Assembly: GCA_024642565.1 (NCBI GenBank)
Contig: JAHEAV010000008.1
Span: 1 to 50,145 of the forward strand
Length of the DNA: 50,145 nt
Direction: 5' to 3'
Source: Erythrobacter sp.
GTDB lineage: Bacteria; Pseudomonadota; Alphaproteobacteria; Sphingomonadales; Sphingomonadaceae
Position 1 is the first letter of the stretch. Each line of letters opens with the position of its first letter. The notes beneath the pieces were generated by a model. The model was given only the letters and a program-made list of their open reading frames with translations. It was not told where the DNA came from and did no database searches. This document shows, piece after piece, positions 26,605 through 34,258 of this stretch. The translations under genes and the position numbers were made by a program.

Positions 26605-27744
26605 TCAATAGCCGCTGAGCTGGGCCACGCGTTCCGTGTGGTAATTAGCATCGCCAAGGAATTCGGCCAATGCCCGGTCACGCTTCATGTACAAACCGAT
26701 GTCATATTCATCAGTCATGCCAATCCCGCCGTGCATCTGCACACCTTCACGCACCGCAAGATTGGCCGTGCGGCCGACCTTGGCTTTGGCCACCGATACC
26801 ATCAATTCGGCACTTTCGGCCCCGGCATCCAGCAATTGCTGTGCCTTGATCACCGCCGCGCGTGAAATCTCCAGTTCGGAATAAAGATGTGCGGCACGGT
26901 GCTGCAGGCCCTGGAATTCACCGATCAGTTTGCCGAATTGTTTGCGCTGCTTGAGATAATTGACAGTCATGTCCATCGCACCGCGGGCAACGCCGACACC
27001 CTCTGCGGCTGCTCCGATTCGGCCCGCATTGAGCATTCGGTCCAGCACATCGCGTCCACCGTCGATCTCACCGATTACCGCATCGCCATCGAGAACCACA
27101 CCATCGAGCACCAGATGCGTCGCTATCGAACTGTCGACCAGCCTCACGGCATCCTGGCTGAGGCCGGATGCATCCTTGGGCACAGCAAACAGGGTTATTC
27201 CGTCGCGATCGGCATCGGCGCCGGAGGTGCGGGCCGCAACGATGATCATATCGGCGCTTGCGCCGTGGATCACGAAATCCTTCTTGCCCGACAGTTTGAA
27301 GCCGTTGCCGGATCTCTCGGCTTTGGTCGCAATTCGTTCGGGACGATGCTTTGCGCCTTCATCTATCGCGACGGCAAATACGCTGTCGCCCGTCAGCAGG
27401 CCCGGCAGATAGCGGCCCCGCAGATCCTTATTGCCTTGCCCCAAGGCTGTCGCTGCCAGAACCGAGCTGGTCAGGAATGGCGAAGGGGTCAGATTGCGGC
27501 CGATTTCTTCCAGCACAATCCCGGCTTCAACATGGCCCATGCCCAGCCCGCCATCGTCCTCGGCAACAAGAATACCGGTAAAGCCCATCTCGCCGAACTG
27601 CTTCCACAATTCATGCCCGAAGCCATCCTTGCATCCGGTATCGCGCCAGTGGCGCAACTGCGTGTTGATTGCGCCTTCGTCGGCCAGAAACTGGCTCGCG
27701 CTATCGGCAAGCATCGCCTGATCGTCATTATGATAAAGTGCCAT
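26605..27744 (-). CDS. Acyl-CoA dehydrogenase (subunit-like, paired with the next)
   Basis: A 379-residue flavoprotein of the acyl-CoA dehydrogenase family. It keeps the three-domain layout, with the FAD-binding helical C domain (QRKQFGKLIGEFQGLQH, VQMHGGIGMTDEYDIG). The C-terminal AEFLGDANYH replaces the usual IEGGT-type segment seen in its neighbour. Pairs of such genes often form mixed complexes in which one subunit carries the catalytic base; that is inference here. The ATG at 27744 has GGGAG eight bases upstream. Confidence 0.92.
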   Translation of the reverse strand: MALYHNDDQAMLADSASQFLADEGAINTQLRHWRDTGCKDGFGHELWKQFGEMGFTGILVAEDDGGLGMGHVEAGIVLEEIGRNLTPSPFLTSSVLAATALGQGNKDLRGRYLPGLLTGDSVFAVAIDEGAKHRPERIATKAERSGNGFKLSGKKDFVIHGASADMIIVAARTSGADADRDGITLFAVPKDASGLSQDAVRLVDSSIATHLVLDGVVLDGDAVIGEIDGGRDVLDRMLNAGRIGAAAEGVGVARGAMDMTVNYLKQRKQFGKLIGEFQGLQHRAAHLYSELEISRAAVIKAQQLLDAGAESAELMVSVAKAKVGRTANLAVREGVQMHGGIGMTDEYDIGLYMKRDRALAEFLGDANYHTERVAQLSGY

Positions 27745-27766
27745 ATGTAATCTCCCAAATCGTCGC

Positions 27767-27836
27767 TCCGGCTAAGGCCGGACTTCGGGCAGCCGGGCCA
27801 GTGCCGGCGCCTCGGAACCCCGGTTTTCGCCGGGGT
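27767..27836. repeat. REP-like double hairpin between two acyl-CoA dehydrogenase genes
   Basis: Two GC-rich hairpins lie in the 103-base gap: TCCGGC/GCCGGA (27767-27772 with 27777-27782, four-base loop) and ACCCCGG/CCGGGGT (27817-27823 with 27830-27836, loop TTTTCG). The second, ending CCGGGGTGACA, has the look of the short palindromic repeats scattered through alphaproteobacterial genomes. It may alter mRNA stability between the two genes. Confidence 0.6.
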
Positions 27837-27847
27837 GACACAAGTTC

Positions 27848-29011
27848 TTAATCGCCCGGCAGTTCGAGGATGCGCTTCGAAATGACGTTCAGCATGACTT
27901 CGCTGGTCCCGCCTTCGATCGAATTGGCCTTGGTCCGCAACCAGCCGCGGGGAGTCTTTCCGCCGCCGGTTTCTTCGCTGTCCCACTCCAATGCGCGGCT
28001 GCCACCTGCCGACATGAACAATTCGTGCCGCCGCTTGTTGAGTTCAGTGCCGGCATATTTCATCATGTTGGGCTGTGCAGGATGGGCTTTGCCGACCTTG
28101 ATTTCATCAAGGAACTTTTCGCCCATCGCACCATAAGCCAGGGCATCGACATCAAACATCGCCAGTTCTGCACGCAGAATAGGGTCGAGTTCGCCCGTAT
28201 GGCGCAGCATTGCCGACCCGATTGCACTGGTCCGATCCCCGCCCCCGGCGCCTGAAATCATTTCGCGTTCATGACCGAGGAGATATTTTGCAACGTCCCA
28301 GCCGCGGTTGATTTCACCGACAAATTGATCCTTCGGGACTTTCACATCGTCAAAGAATGTTTCGCAGAACGGGCTGTTACCGCTGATCAACAGAATTGGC
28401 TTCGTAGTTACGCCCGGCGTTTCCATGTCGAACAGCATGAAGGTGATGCCTTGGTATTTGTTCGCCTTGTCCGTGCGCACAAGGCAGAAAATCCAATCGG
28501 CTTCATCGGCATAGGATGTCCAGATCTTCTGGCCGTTGACCACCCAGTGATCACCCTTGTCTTCACCAAAGGTCTGCATCGACACGAGGTCAGATCCGCT
28601 ACCCGGTTCGGAATAACCCTGACACCAACGAATTTCGCCGCGCGCGATCTCACCCAGAAAATGGACTTTTTGTTCTTCCGTTCCGAATTTCAGCAAGGCT
28701 GGGCCGAGCATCCAGATGCCGAAACTGGACAGGGGCGGACGGGCATTGATGCGTGACATTTCTTCGCGCAGCACCTTGGCCTGCGCAGGATCAAGGCCAG
28801 CGCCGCCATAGGCTTTGGGCCAGGCGGGAACAGTATAGCCTTTGGCCACACATGCCTCGAACCAGCTTTTTTGAGCCGCGCTTTTGAATTTGGCGCGGCG
28901 GCCGCCCCAATAAACGTCTTCCTCGTCGCGGACGGGCTGGCGCATTTCGGCAGGGCAATTCGCATCCAGCCATGCGCGGGTTTCGCTGCGAAAGGTTTCC
29001 AGATCGGCCAT
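27848..29011 (-). CDS. Acyl-CoA dehydrogenase
   Basis: A 387-residue acyl-CoA dehydrogenase. QGYSEPGSGSDL contacts flavin, and the C-terminal NSIEGGTSEVMLNVI carries the catalytic-base segment in the usual place. The ATG at 29011 is preferred: AGGAG lies six bases upstream, whereas for the ATG at 29017 it directly abuts the codon. It is the first gene of the minus-strand block and is divergent from the leader ORF and transporter. The substrate is unknown; the flexible long-loop pattern resembles dehydrogenases of branched, cyclic or sterol side chains. Confidence 0.93.
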   Translation of the reverse strand: MADLETFRSETRAWLDANCPAEMRQPVRDEEDVYWGGRRAKFKSAAQKSWFEACVAKGYTVPAWPKAYGGAGLDPAQAKVLREEMSRINARPPLSSFGIWMLGPALLKFGTEEQKVHFLGEIARGEIRWCQGYSEPGSGSDLVSMQTFGEDKGDHWVVNGQKIWTSYADEADWIFCLVRTDKANKYQGITFMLFDMETPGVTTKPILLISGNSPFCETFFDDVKVPKDQFVGEINRGWDVAKYLLGHEREMISGAGGGDRTSAIGSAMLRHTGELDPILRAELAMFDVDALAYGAMGEKFLDEIKVGKAHPAQPNMMKYAGTELNKRRHELFMSAGGSRALEWDSEETGGGKTPRGWLRTKANSIEGGTSEVMLNVISKRILELPGD

Positions 29012-29200
29012 TGTCATCTCCTGTCGACTCGGGGGCGAAAACTCGGCGGAATTCACCCTATTTGCCGCTTACGTTAAGGGCAAAACGCAGCTTGCTGCAA
29101 GTCGCTCTGCCGTTACCCGCCATGCCGTAGCGTCAGAAGGACGCGCGTTGACGGGCGGAGGGAAACGCTTACTCTTCAAGGCCTGCAAAGGAGAGGCAGA

Positions 29201-29245
29201 ATGACAGGATTCGTTCTATTGACCAGCGGTCTTTCGCCCGCCTGA
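29201..29245 (+). CDS. 14-residue leader ORF coupled to the transporter gene
   Basis: ATG 29201 has a very strong ribosome site (AAAGGAGAGG, about five bases upstream) and reads MTGFVLLTSGLSPA. Its TGA shares one base pair step with the ATG of the transporter (TGATG at 29243-29247). The transporter has no good ribosome site of its own, so the leader probably feeds ribosomes into it. The peptide has no run of one amino acid that would suggest classical attenuation. Confidence 0.5.
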   Translation: MTGFVLLTSGLSPA

Positions 29246-30681
29246 TGACTGCTGCGACCACGCATCTACCGATGAAGCTCAAGATCGTTCACGGCTTCGG
29301 CGCGGTTGCGTTTGGCGTGAAAGATTCCGGTTTTTCCTTTTTCCTGCTGATTTTCTACAATCAGGTTCTCGGCATGAATGCCGGGCTGGTCAGTCTGGCG
29401 CTGCTCGTGGCGCTGCTGGCCGATGCGATAATCGACCCGATTCTGGGGAATCTGTCAGACCGGACCTACACCCGTTGGGGGCGGCGCCTGCCGTGGCTTT
29501 ACGCCGCGCCGATCCCGCTGGCGATGGCGTGGGTTGTGCTTTGGTCACCGCCGGGCGCGGAAGCGCCCAGTTTCTGGGGGCTTCTGGGTATTGCAGTCGT
29601 GGTGCGGATATTGCTTTCCGCCTGCGAAGTGCCATCGGTCTCTCTGGTGCCGGAATTGACCCAGGACTATATCGAGCGGACTACCCTGTTCCGATATCGT
29701 TACCTGTTCGGCTGGACCGGCGGGATCATGATGATGTTGCTGGCCTACACCGTTTTCATGCCGGGTGCTGATGGGTTGCTACAGCGCTCCGGCTATGTGC
29801 CGTTCGGCATTTTCGGCGGAGTGCTGATGGTCATCTCGGTGATCGGCTCGGCCGCCGGACAGCATAGGTTGGTGGCCCATTTCCCCAAGCAGAAGCCACC
29901 TCCATTCGGCCTCAAGACCGCCTTTTCCGAGATCGTCGAGGCATTTTCCGAAAAGGCATTTCTGATTTTCGCCGCGGGCGGGCTGGCAGCCTATATCAGC
30001 CAGGGCATGACTTTCTCTTTGTCAAACTATCTGAATCTGTTTGTCTGGCAGTTCAGCCGCGGAGCCTTGATCGCTTATCCTGCAATCCTGTTCGTTAGTG
30101 TGGCGCTGATGTTTGTCATTGTCGGGCCGATGCATCGGCACTGGGGCAAACCGGCCAGCGCCGCGCGCAGCGCAATCGCTTCGCTGGTTATCAGCTTCAT
30201 TCCTTATGCCTTGCTCCTGCTGGGTCTGTGGCCACAACCGGGTAGTTTTGAATCAACGGCGCTGCTTTATTGCTTCATCGTCGCGGCCAATGCCCTGGGC
30301 GTGGTGGTCATGATTTCCGCATCTTCGATGGTGGCCGATATTGTTGAAGCCTATCTCGAACGCAGCGGGCGGCGTGCCGAGGGCGCATTCTATTCAGGCA
30401 ATTGGCTGGTCCAGAAATGTGCGACCGGGCTGGGTATCTTCCTGAGCGGGCAGATCATCAATGCCTCCCAGCTTGCCACCAATGCTACGCCCGGCGCGGT
30501 GCCGCAGCCGGTGATTACCGAAATAATCCTGTTATACGCCGGGATTTCGATCGTGCTGGCACTGCTGACCGCTTACTGGTTAGGCCGCTTCCCTATCAAA
30601 CGCGCCGATCACGAGGCGCGCGTTGCCGCTTTAGACGCACTTGCTCGCGCTGACATCGACGCGGGCACAACAGTCCCATAA
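29245..30681 (+). CDS. GPH-family (MelB-like) major facilitator transporter
   Basis: A 478-residue, roughly 12-span inner-membrane symporter of the glycoside-pentoside-hexuronide:cation group. The loop after span two has the signature [20 protein letters not shown]. In this order such transporters are common beside acyl-CoA dehydrogenase genes, so a carboxylate, lactone or terpenoid substrate is as likely as a sugar. Start ATG 29245 overlaps the leader ORF stop. The next gene starts 28 bases on. Confidence 0.88.
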   Translation: MTAATTHLPMKLKIVHGFGAVAFGVKDSGFSFFLLIFYNQVLGMNAGLVSLALLVALLADAIIDPILGNLSDRTYTRWGRRLPWLYAAPIPLAMAWVVLWSPPGAEAPSFWGLLGIAVVVRILLSACEVPSVSLVPELTQDYIERTTLFRYRYLFGWTGGIMMMLLAYTVFMPGADGLLQRSGYVPFGIFGGVLMVISVIGSAAGQHRLVAHFPKQKPPPFGLKTAFSEIVEAFSEKAFLIFAAGGLAAYISQGMTFSLSNYLNLFVWQFSRGALIAYPAILFVSVALMFVIVGPMHRHWGKPASAARSAIASLVISFIPYALLLLGLWPQPGSFESTALLYCFIVAANALGVVVMISASSMVADIVEAYLERSGRRAEGAFYSGNWLVQKCATGLGIFLSGQIINASQLATNATPGAVPQPVITEIILLYAGISIVLALLTAYWLGRFPIKRADHEARVAALDALARADIDAGTTVP

Positions 30682-30709
30682 AAGACATTCTGAACGAAAG
30701 GATACCCTC

Positions 30710-31999
30710 ATGGATTTCGACCTTACCGACCGGCAAACCCATTGGCGCGACCAAGTGCGCCATTTCATCGATACGCATGTTCGCCCCCGCAATGGCGAAT
30801 ACAAAAAACAGAAGGCAGAGGGCGAGCGGTGGAAAGTGCTGCCGGTGATCGAAGAAGAAAAGGCGCGGGCCAAGGCGCAGGGCATCTGGAACCTGTTCAT
30901 GCCGCCTCAGGCGGGCCGCGCGCATGTCGACGATACGTTCGAATTCGAAGGTCCAGGCCTCACCAATCTGGAATATGCGCTGTGTGCTGAAGAGATGGGC
31001 CGCGTTGGCTGGGCCAGCGAAGTGTTCAACTGCTCCGCGCCCGACACGGGCAATATGGAAGTGTTTCACCGATACGGCACCCGCGAGCAGAAGGACCGTT
31101 ACCTCAAGCCGCTCATGAACGGCGAAATCCGCAGCGCCTTCCTGATGACCGAACCGCGTGTCGCAAGTTCCGACGCGACCAACATCGAATGCTCGATCGT
31201 GCGCGAAGGCGATGAATATGTGATCAATGGCCGTAAGTGGTGGTCGTCTGGCGCAGGCGATCCGCGCTGCTCGATCTCCATTGTCATGGGCAAGACCGAT
31301 TTCGAAGCGAAGCGCCATGCGCAGCAATCGATGATCCTGATGCCGCTCGATGCCGAAGGTGTGGTCATCGAGCGTTTTCTGCCCGTGTTCGGCTATGACG
31401 ATGCACCGCATGGCCATATGGAAATCGCGTTGAACAATGTCCGTGTGCCGGCAAGCAACATGCTGCTTGGCGAAGGCCGCGGTTTCGAGATCGCTCAGGG
31501 CCGCCTCGGGCCTGGGCGCATCCACCACTGCATGCGCACAATCGGGGTGGCGGAAGAAGCCATTGCCAAGATGGCCAAGCGCCTGCAATCGCGCACGGCG
31601 TTTGGCAAGGTGCTGTATGAACATTCGATCTGGGAACAGCGTATTGCGCAGGCCCGCATCGACATCGAAATGACCCGCCTGCTCTGCCTTAAAGCCGCCG
31701 ACATGATGGACAAGGTTGGCAACAAAGCCGCCGCGCAGGAAATCGCCATGATCAAGGTTCAGGCCCCGAATATGGCGCTGCGCATTCTGGACGATGCCAT
31801 CCAGGCGCATGGCGGCGGCGGCGTGTCGGACGATTTTGGCCTTGCCGAAGCCTGGGCGCATCAGCGCACTTTGCGATTGGCTGATGGTCCGGACGAGGTC
31901 CACGCTCGGGCCATCGCCCGGATGGAATTCGCTCGCCATGCACCGCAACCCGGTGATGATAACAACTTCAGTTCCGGTGATATCGGCGTGGCGCGATAA
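30710..31999 (+). CDS. ACAD10/11-type acyl-CoA dehydrogenase
   Basis: A 429-residue flavoprotein matching the dehydrogenase half of ACAD10/ACAD11 and the LvaC group: [52 protein letters not shown]. Where ordinary members have the catalytic Glu in a Glu-Gly-Thr segment, this protein has ADGPDEVH, an Asp-Gly. In ACAD11 and the levulinate pathway such enzymes act on 4-phosphoryloxy-acyl-CoA made by a partner kinase. A kinase of that type is encoded two genes downstream. Start ATG 30710 with AAAGGA upstream. Confidence 0.92.
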   Translation: MDFDLTDRQTHWRDQVRHFIDTHVRPRNGEYKKQKAEGERWKVLPVIEEEKARAKAQGIWNLFMPPQAGRAHVDDTFEFEGPGLTNLEYALCAEEMGRVGWASEVFNCSAPDTGNMEVFHRYGTREQKDRYLKPLMNGEIRSAFLMTEPRVASSDATNIECSIVREGDEYVINGRKWWSSGAGDPRCSISIVMGKTDFEAKRHAQQSMILMPLDAEGVVIERFLPVFGYDDAPHGHMEIALNNVRVPASNMLLGEGRGFEIAQGRLGPGRIHHCMRTIGVAEEAIAKMAKRLQSRTAFGKVLYEHSIWEQRIAQARIDIEMTRLLCLKAADMMDKVGNKAAAQEIAMIKVQAPNMALRILDDAIQAHGGGGVSDDFGLAEAWAHQRTLRLADGPDEVHARAIARMEFARHAPQPGDDNNFSSGDIGVAR

Positions 32000-32045
32000 A
32001 TATCCCGAAGACGTCAAGTTCGTGCGAAGTCCGGGGCCGGTTCAA

Positions 32046-32078
32046 AACCGTGTCCCGGCTTCGCCCGGCACCAAAGGA
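32046..32078. repeat. Second, degenerate REP-like hairpin
   Basis: Between the ACAD10/11-type gene and the alcohol dehydrogenase gene, GTGTCCCGGCTTCGCCCGGCAC can fold on CCGG/CCGG with outer GTG/CAC pairs. It resembles the CCGGGG...CGCCGGGG hairpin at 27817 in composition and location, but pairing is imperfect. Confidence 0.35.
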
Positions 32079-32090
32079 TAGATCAAAAAA

Positions 32091-33179
32091 ATGAAAGCTG
32101 CGATTCTCGAACAAGCAGGCCAGCCGATGGTCATTGGCGATCTGTCGGTGGCCAAGCCTGGCCCGCACGAAGTGCTGATCCGGACCGCGGCCTGCGGGCT
32201 GTGCCATTCGGATCTCCATTTTATTGACGGCACCTATCCCCACGCATTGCCCGCAGTGCCCGGGCACGAAGCTGCCGGTGTGGTCGAAGCGGTGGGAAGT
32301 GAAGTTCGCACGGTCAAACCCGGCGATCATGTGGTGAGCTGCCTCAGCGCGTTTTGCGGGCATTGCGAATTCTGCGTTACCGGGCGGATGGCCTTGTGCA
32401 TGGGTGCCGACACCCGGCGGCAAAAGGGGGAAGTCCCGCGCTTGACCCGTCCAAATGGCGAAACGGTGAACCAGATGCTGAATCTGTCAGCCTTTGCCGA
32501 ACAGATGCTGATCCACGAACACGCCTGCGTCGCAATCGACCGCGATATGCCGATGGACCGGGCTGCCCTGCTTGGCTGCGCGGTAACCACTGGCGCAGGC
32601 ACGATATTCAACGCGTGCAAGGTGGTGCCAGGCGAAACTGTGGCAGTCATCGGATGCGGTGGGGTTGGCCTGGCTGCGATTAATGCCGCCAAGATCGCCG
32701 GTGCGGGCCGCATAATTGCGGTTGATCCGATCCCGGAAAAGCGCGAACTGGCAAAGATACTGGGGGCGACGGATGCCGTCGATGCCCTGGCGGACGATGC
32801 TGCGGCCCAGATCGTGGAAATGACCAAGGGCGGTGTCCATCACGCGATTGAAGCGGTCGGCCGGCAGGCATCGGCCGATCTGGCAGTCAAAGTGTTGCGG
32901 CGCGGGGGAACGGCCACCATCCTCGGCATGATGCCCCTAGATTGCAAAGTCGGTCTTGGCGCAATGGATTTGCTTGGCGGCAAGAAGTTGCAGGGCGCCA
33001 TCATGGGGATGAACCATTTCCCCGTTGACCTGCCGCGGCTGGTTGATTTCTACCTGCGCGGGCTGCTCGATCTTGACACGATCATTGCTGCCCGGATTAC
33101 TCTCGATCAAGTGAATGAAGGCTTCGACACCATGCGTGGCGGCGCCTCGGCGCGCTCGGTGATCGTGTTCGACCAATAG
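32091..33179 (+). CDS. Zinc-dependent alcohol dehydrogenase (MDR family)
   Basis: A 362-residue medium-chain dehydrogenase. Catalytic zinc ligands lie in CGLCHSD (Cys38) and GHE (His59, Glu60). The structural-zinc loop has Cys89, 92, 95 and 103. The NAD fold is in IGCGGVGLAAINAA. It oxidises an alcohol or reduces an aldehyde. Its place between the ACAD10/11-type gene and the kinase gene suggests it acts on a hydroxyl or aldehyde of the same substrate. Start ATG 32091 follows AAAGGA by about a dozen bases. Confidence 0.92.
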   Translation: MKAAILEQAGQPMVIGDLSVAKPGPHEVLIRTAACGLCHSDLHFIDGTYPHALPAVPGHEAAGVVEAVGSEVRTVKPGDHVVSCLSAFCGHCEFCVTGRMALCMGADTRRQKGEVPRLTRPNGETVNQMLNLSAFAEQMLIHEHACVAIDRDMPMDRAALLGCAVTTGAGTIFNACKVVPGETVAVIGCGGVGLAAINAAKIAGAGRIIAVDPIPEKRELAKILGATDAVDALADDAAAQIVEMTKGGVHHAIEAVGRQASADLAVKVLRRGGTATILGMMPLDCKVGLGAMDLLGGKKLQGAIMGMNHFPVDLPRLVDFYLRGLLDLDTIIAARITLDQVNEGFDTMRGGASARSVIVFDQ

Positions 33180-33192
33180 GATAGAATTACGC

Positions 33193-34254
33193 ATGGATTA
33201 CGAGAAGGAAATGGTCGGCACCATTGCGGTGCCTGAAAAGGACCGGCTCGACGAGGGACGCTTGACGGCGTGGATGGAAGCTCATGTCGAAGGTTTCATC
33301 GGCCCCATCACCCTGACCAAGTTCAAAGGGGGGCAGTCCAACCCGACGTATCGGATCGATACTCCGGGTCAGTCCTATGTGTTGCGCCGTCAGCCTTTCG
33401 GCACCTTGCTCCCATCCGCTCATGCGGTGGACCGGGAATATAAGGCGATGGCGGCCCTCTATCCGACCGGCTTTCCTGTGCCCCGTGCTTATGGCCTATG
33501 CGACGATCCCGAAATTCTGGGTTCCAAATTCTTTGTCATGGGCCTCGCCGATGGGCGAAACCTGTGGAACGGGGCACTGCCCGATTACGGGCCGGAAGAA
33601 CGCCGCGCGATCTACCACGCGATGATCGACACCATGGCCGATCTTCACCTCAAGGATCCGGAATCCATCGGCATGGGTGATTTCGGCAAGCCCACTGATT
33701 ATTGCGCCCGCCAGATTGCGCGCTGGTCCAAGCAGTACAAACTGTCGGAAACCGAAACGATTCCTGAAATGGACCGGTTGATAGAATGGCTGCCAACCAC
33801 CATTCCGGCGCAGCACCGTAACGCCATCGCGCATGGCGATTACCGGTTGGACAACATGATTTTCCATAAGTCGGAGGCGCGCGTCATCGCTGTGCTGGAT
33901 TGGGAACTATCCACGCTGGGCGATCCGATCGCGGACTTCTCCTATTTGATGTTGAACTGGATCAACCCGCCTGACGGACGCGCCGGCATCGGCGGGCTAG
34001 ACCTTGAATCGCTGGGCATCCCGACGATGGACGAAGCTGTGGCCCGCTATGTGGCCCGAACCGGTTTTCCGGTTCCGCCAATGGACTGGTATTTTGCTTT
34101 CAACCTGTTCCGGCTGGCAGGGATCATCCAGGGCATCAAGAAACGCGTGATCGATGGCACTGCATCCAGTGCGCATGCGAAGGAAATGTCAGACCGTGTG
34201 TTGCCACTGGTTGAACGCGCCTATTACTTTGCCCAGCAGGCCGGGCTGAAATGA
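33193..34254 (+). CDS. APH-fold phosphotransferase (ACAD10/11 or LvaA-type kinase)
   Basis: A 353-residue kinase of the aminoglycoside-phosphotransferase fold. The glycine-rich motif is KGGQSNPTYR (45-54), the catalytic loop HGDYRLDN (214-221, Asp216) and the metal motif VLDWE (Asp236). The best-matching known group is the N-terminal domain of ACAD10/11 and LvaA, which phosphorylate the 4-hydroxyl of 4-hydroxyacyl-CoA, not antibiotics. It is 13 bases after the alcohol dehydrogenase gene and ends five bases from the convergent subtilase gene. Confidence 0.9.
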   Translation: MDYEKEMVGTIAVPEKDRLDEGRLTAWMEAHVEGFIGPITLTKFKGGQSNPTYRIDTPGQSYVLRRQPFGTLLPSAHAVDREYKAMAALYPTGFPVPRAYGLCDDPEILGSKFFVMGLADGRNLWNGALPDYGPEERRAIYHAMIDTMADLHLKDPESIGMGDFGKPTDYCARQIARWSKQYKLSETETIPEMDRLIEWLPTTIPAQHRNAIAHGDYRLDNMIFHKSEARVIAVLDWELSTLGDPIADFSYLMLNWINPPDGRAGIGGLDLESLGIPTMDEAVARYVARTGFPVPPMDWYFAFNLFRLAGIIQGIKKRVIDGTASSAHAKEMSDRVLPLVERAYYFAQQAGLK

Positions 34255-34258
34255 GGCG

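Noticed and set aside
30596-32017. A 473-codon frame antisense to the ACAD10/11-type gene
   Set aside because: Same reason: the sense strand has complete family motifs and the antisense has none.
33193-34254. Aminoglycoside-resistance kinase
   Set aside because: The fold is shared, but motifs and the acyl-CoA gene context fit the ACAD10/11-LvaA group much better.
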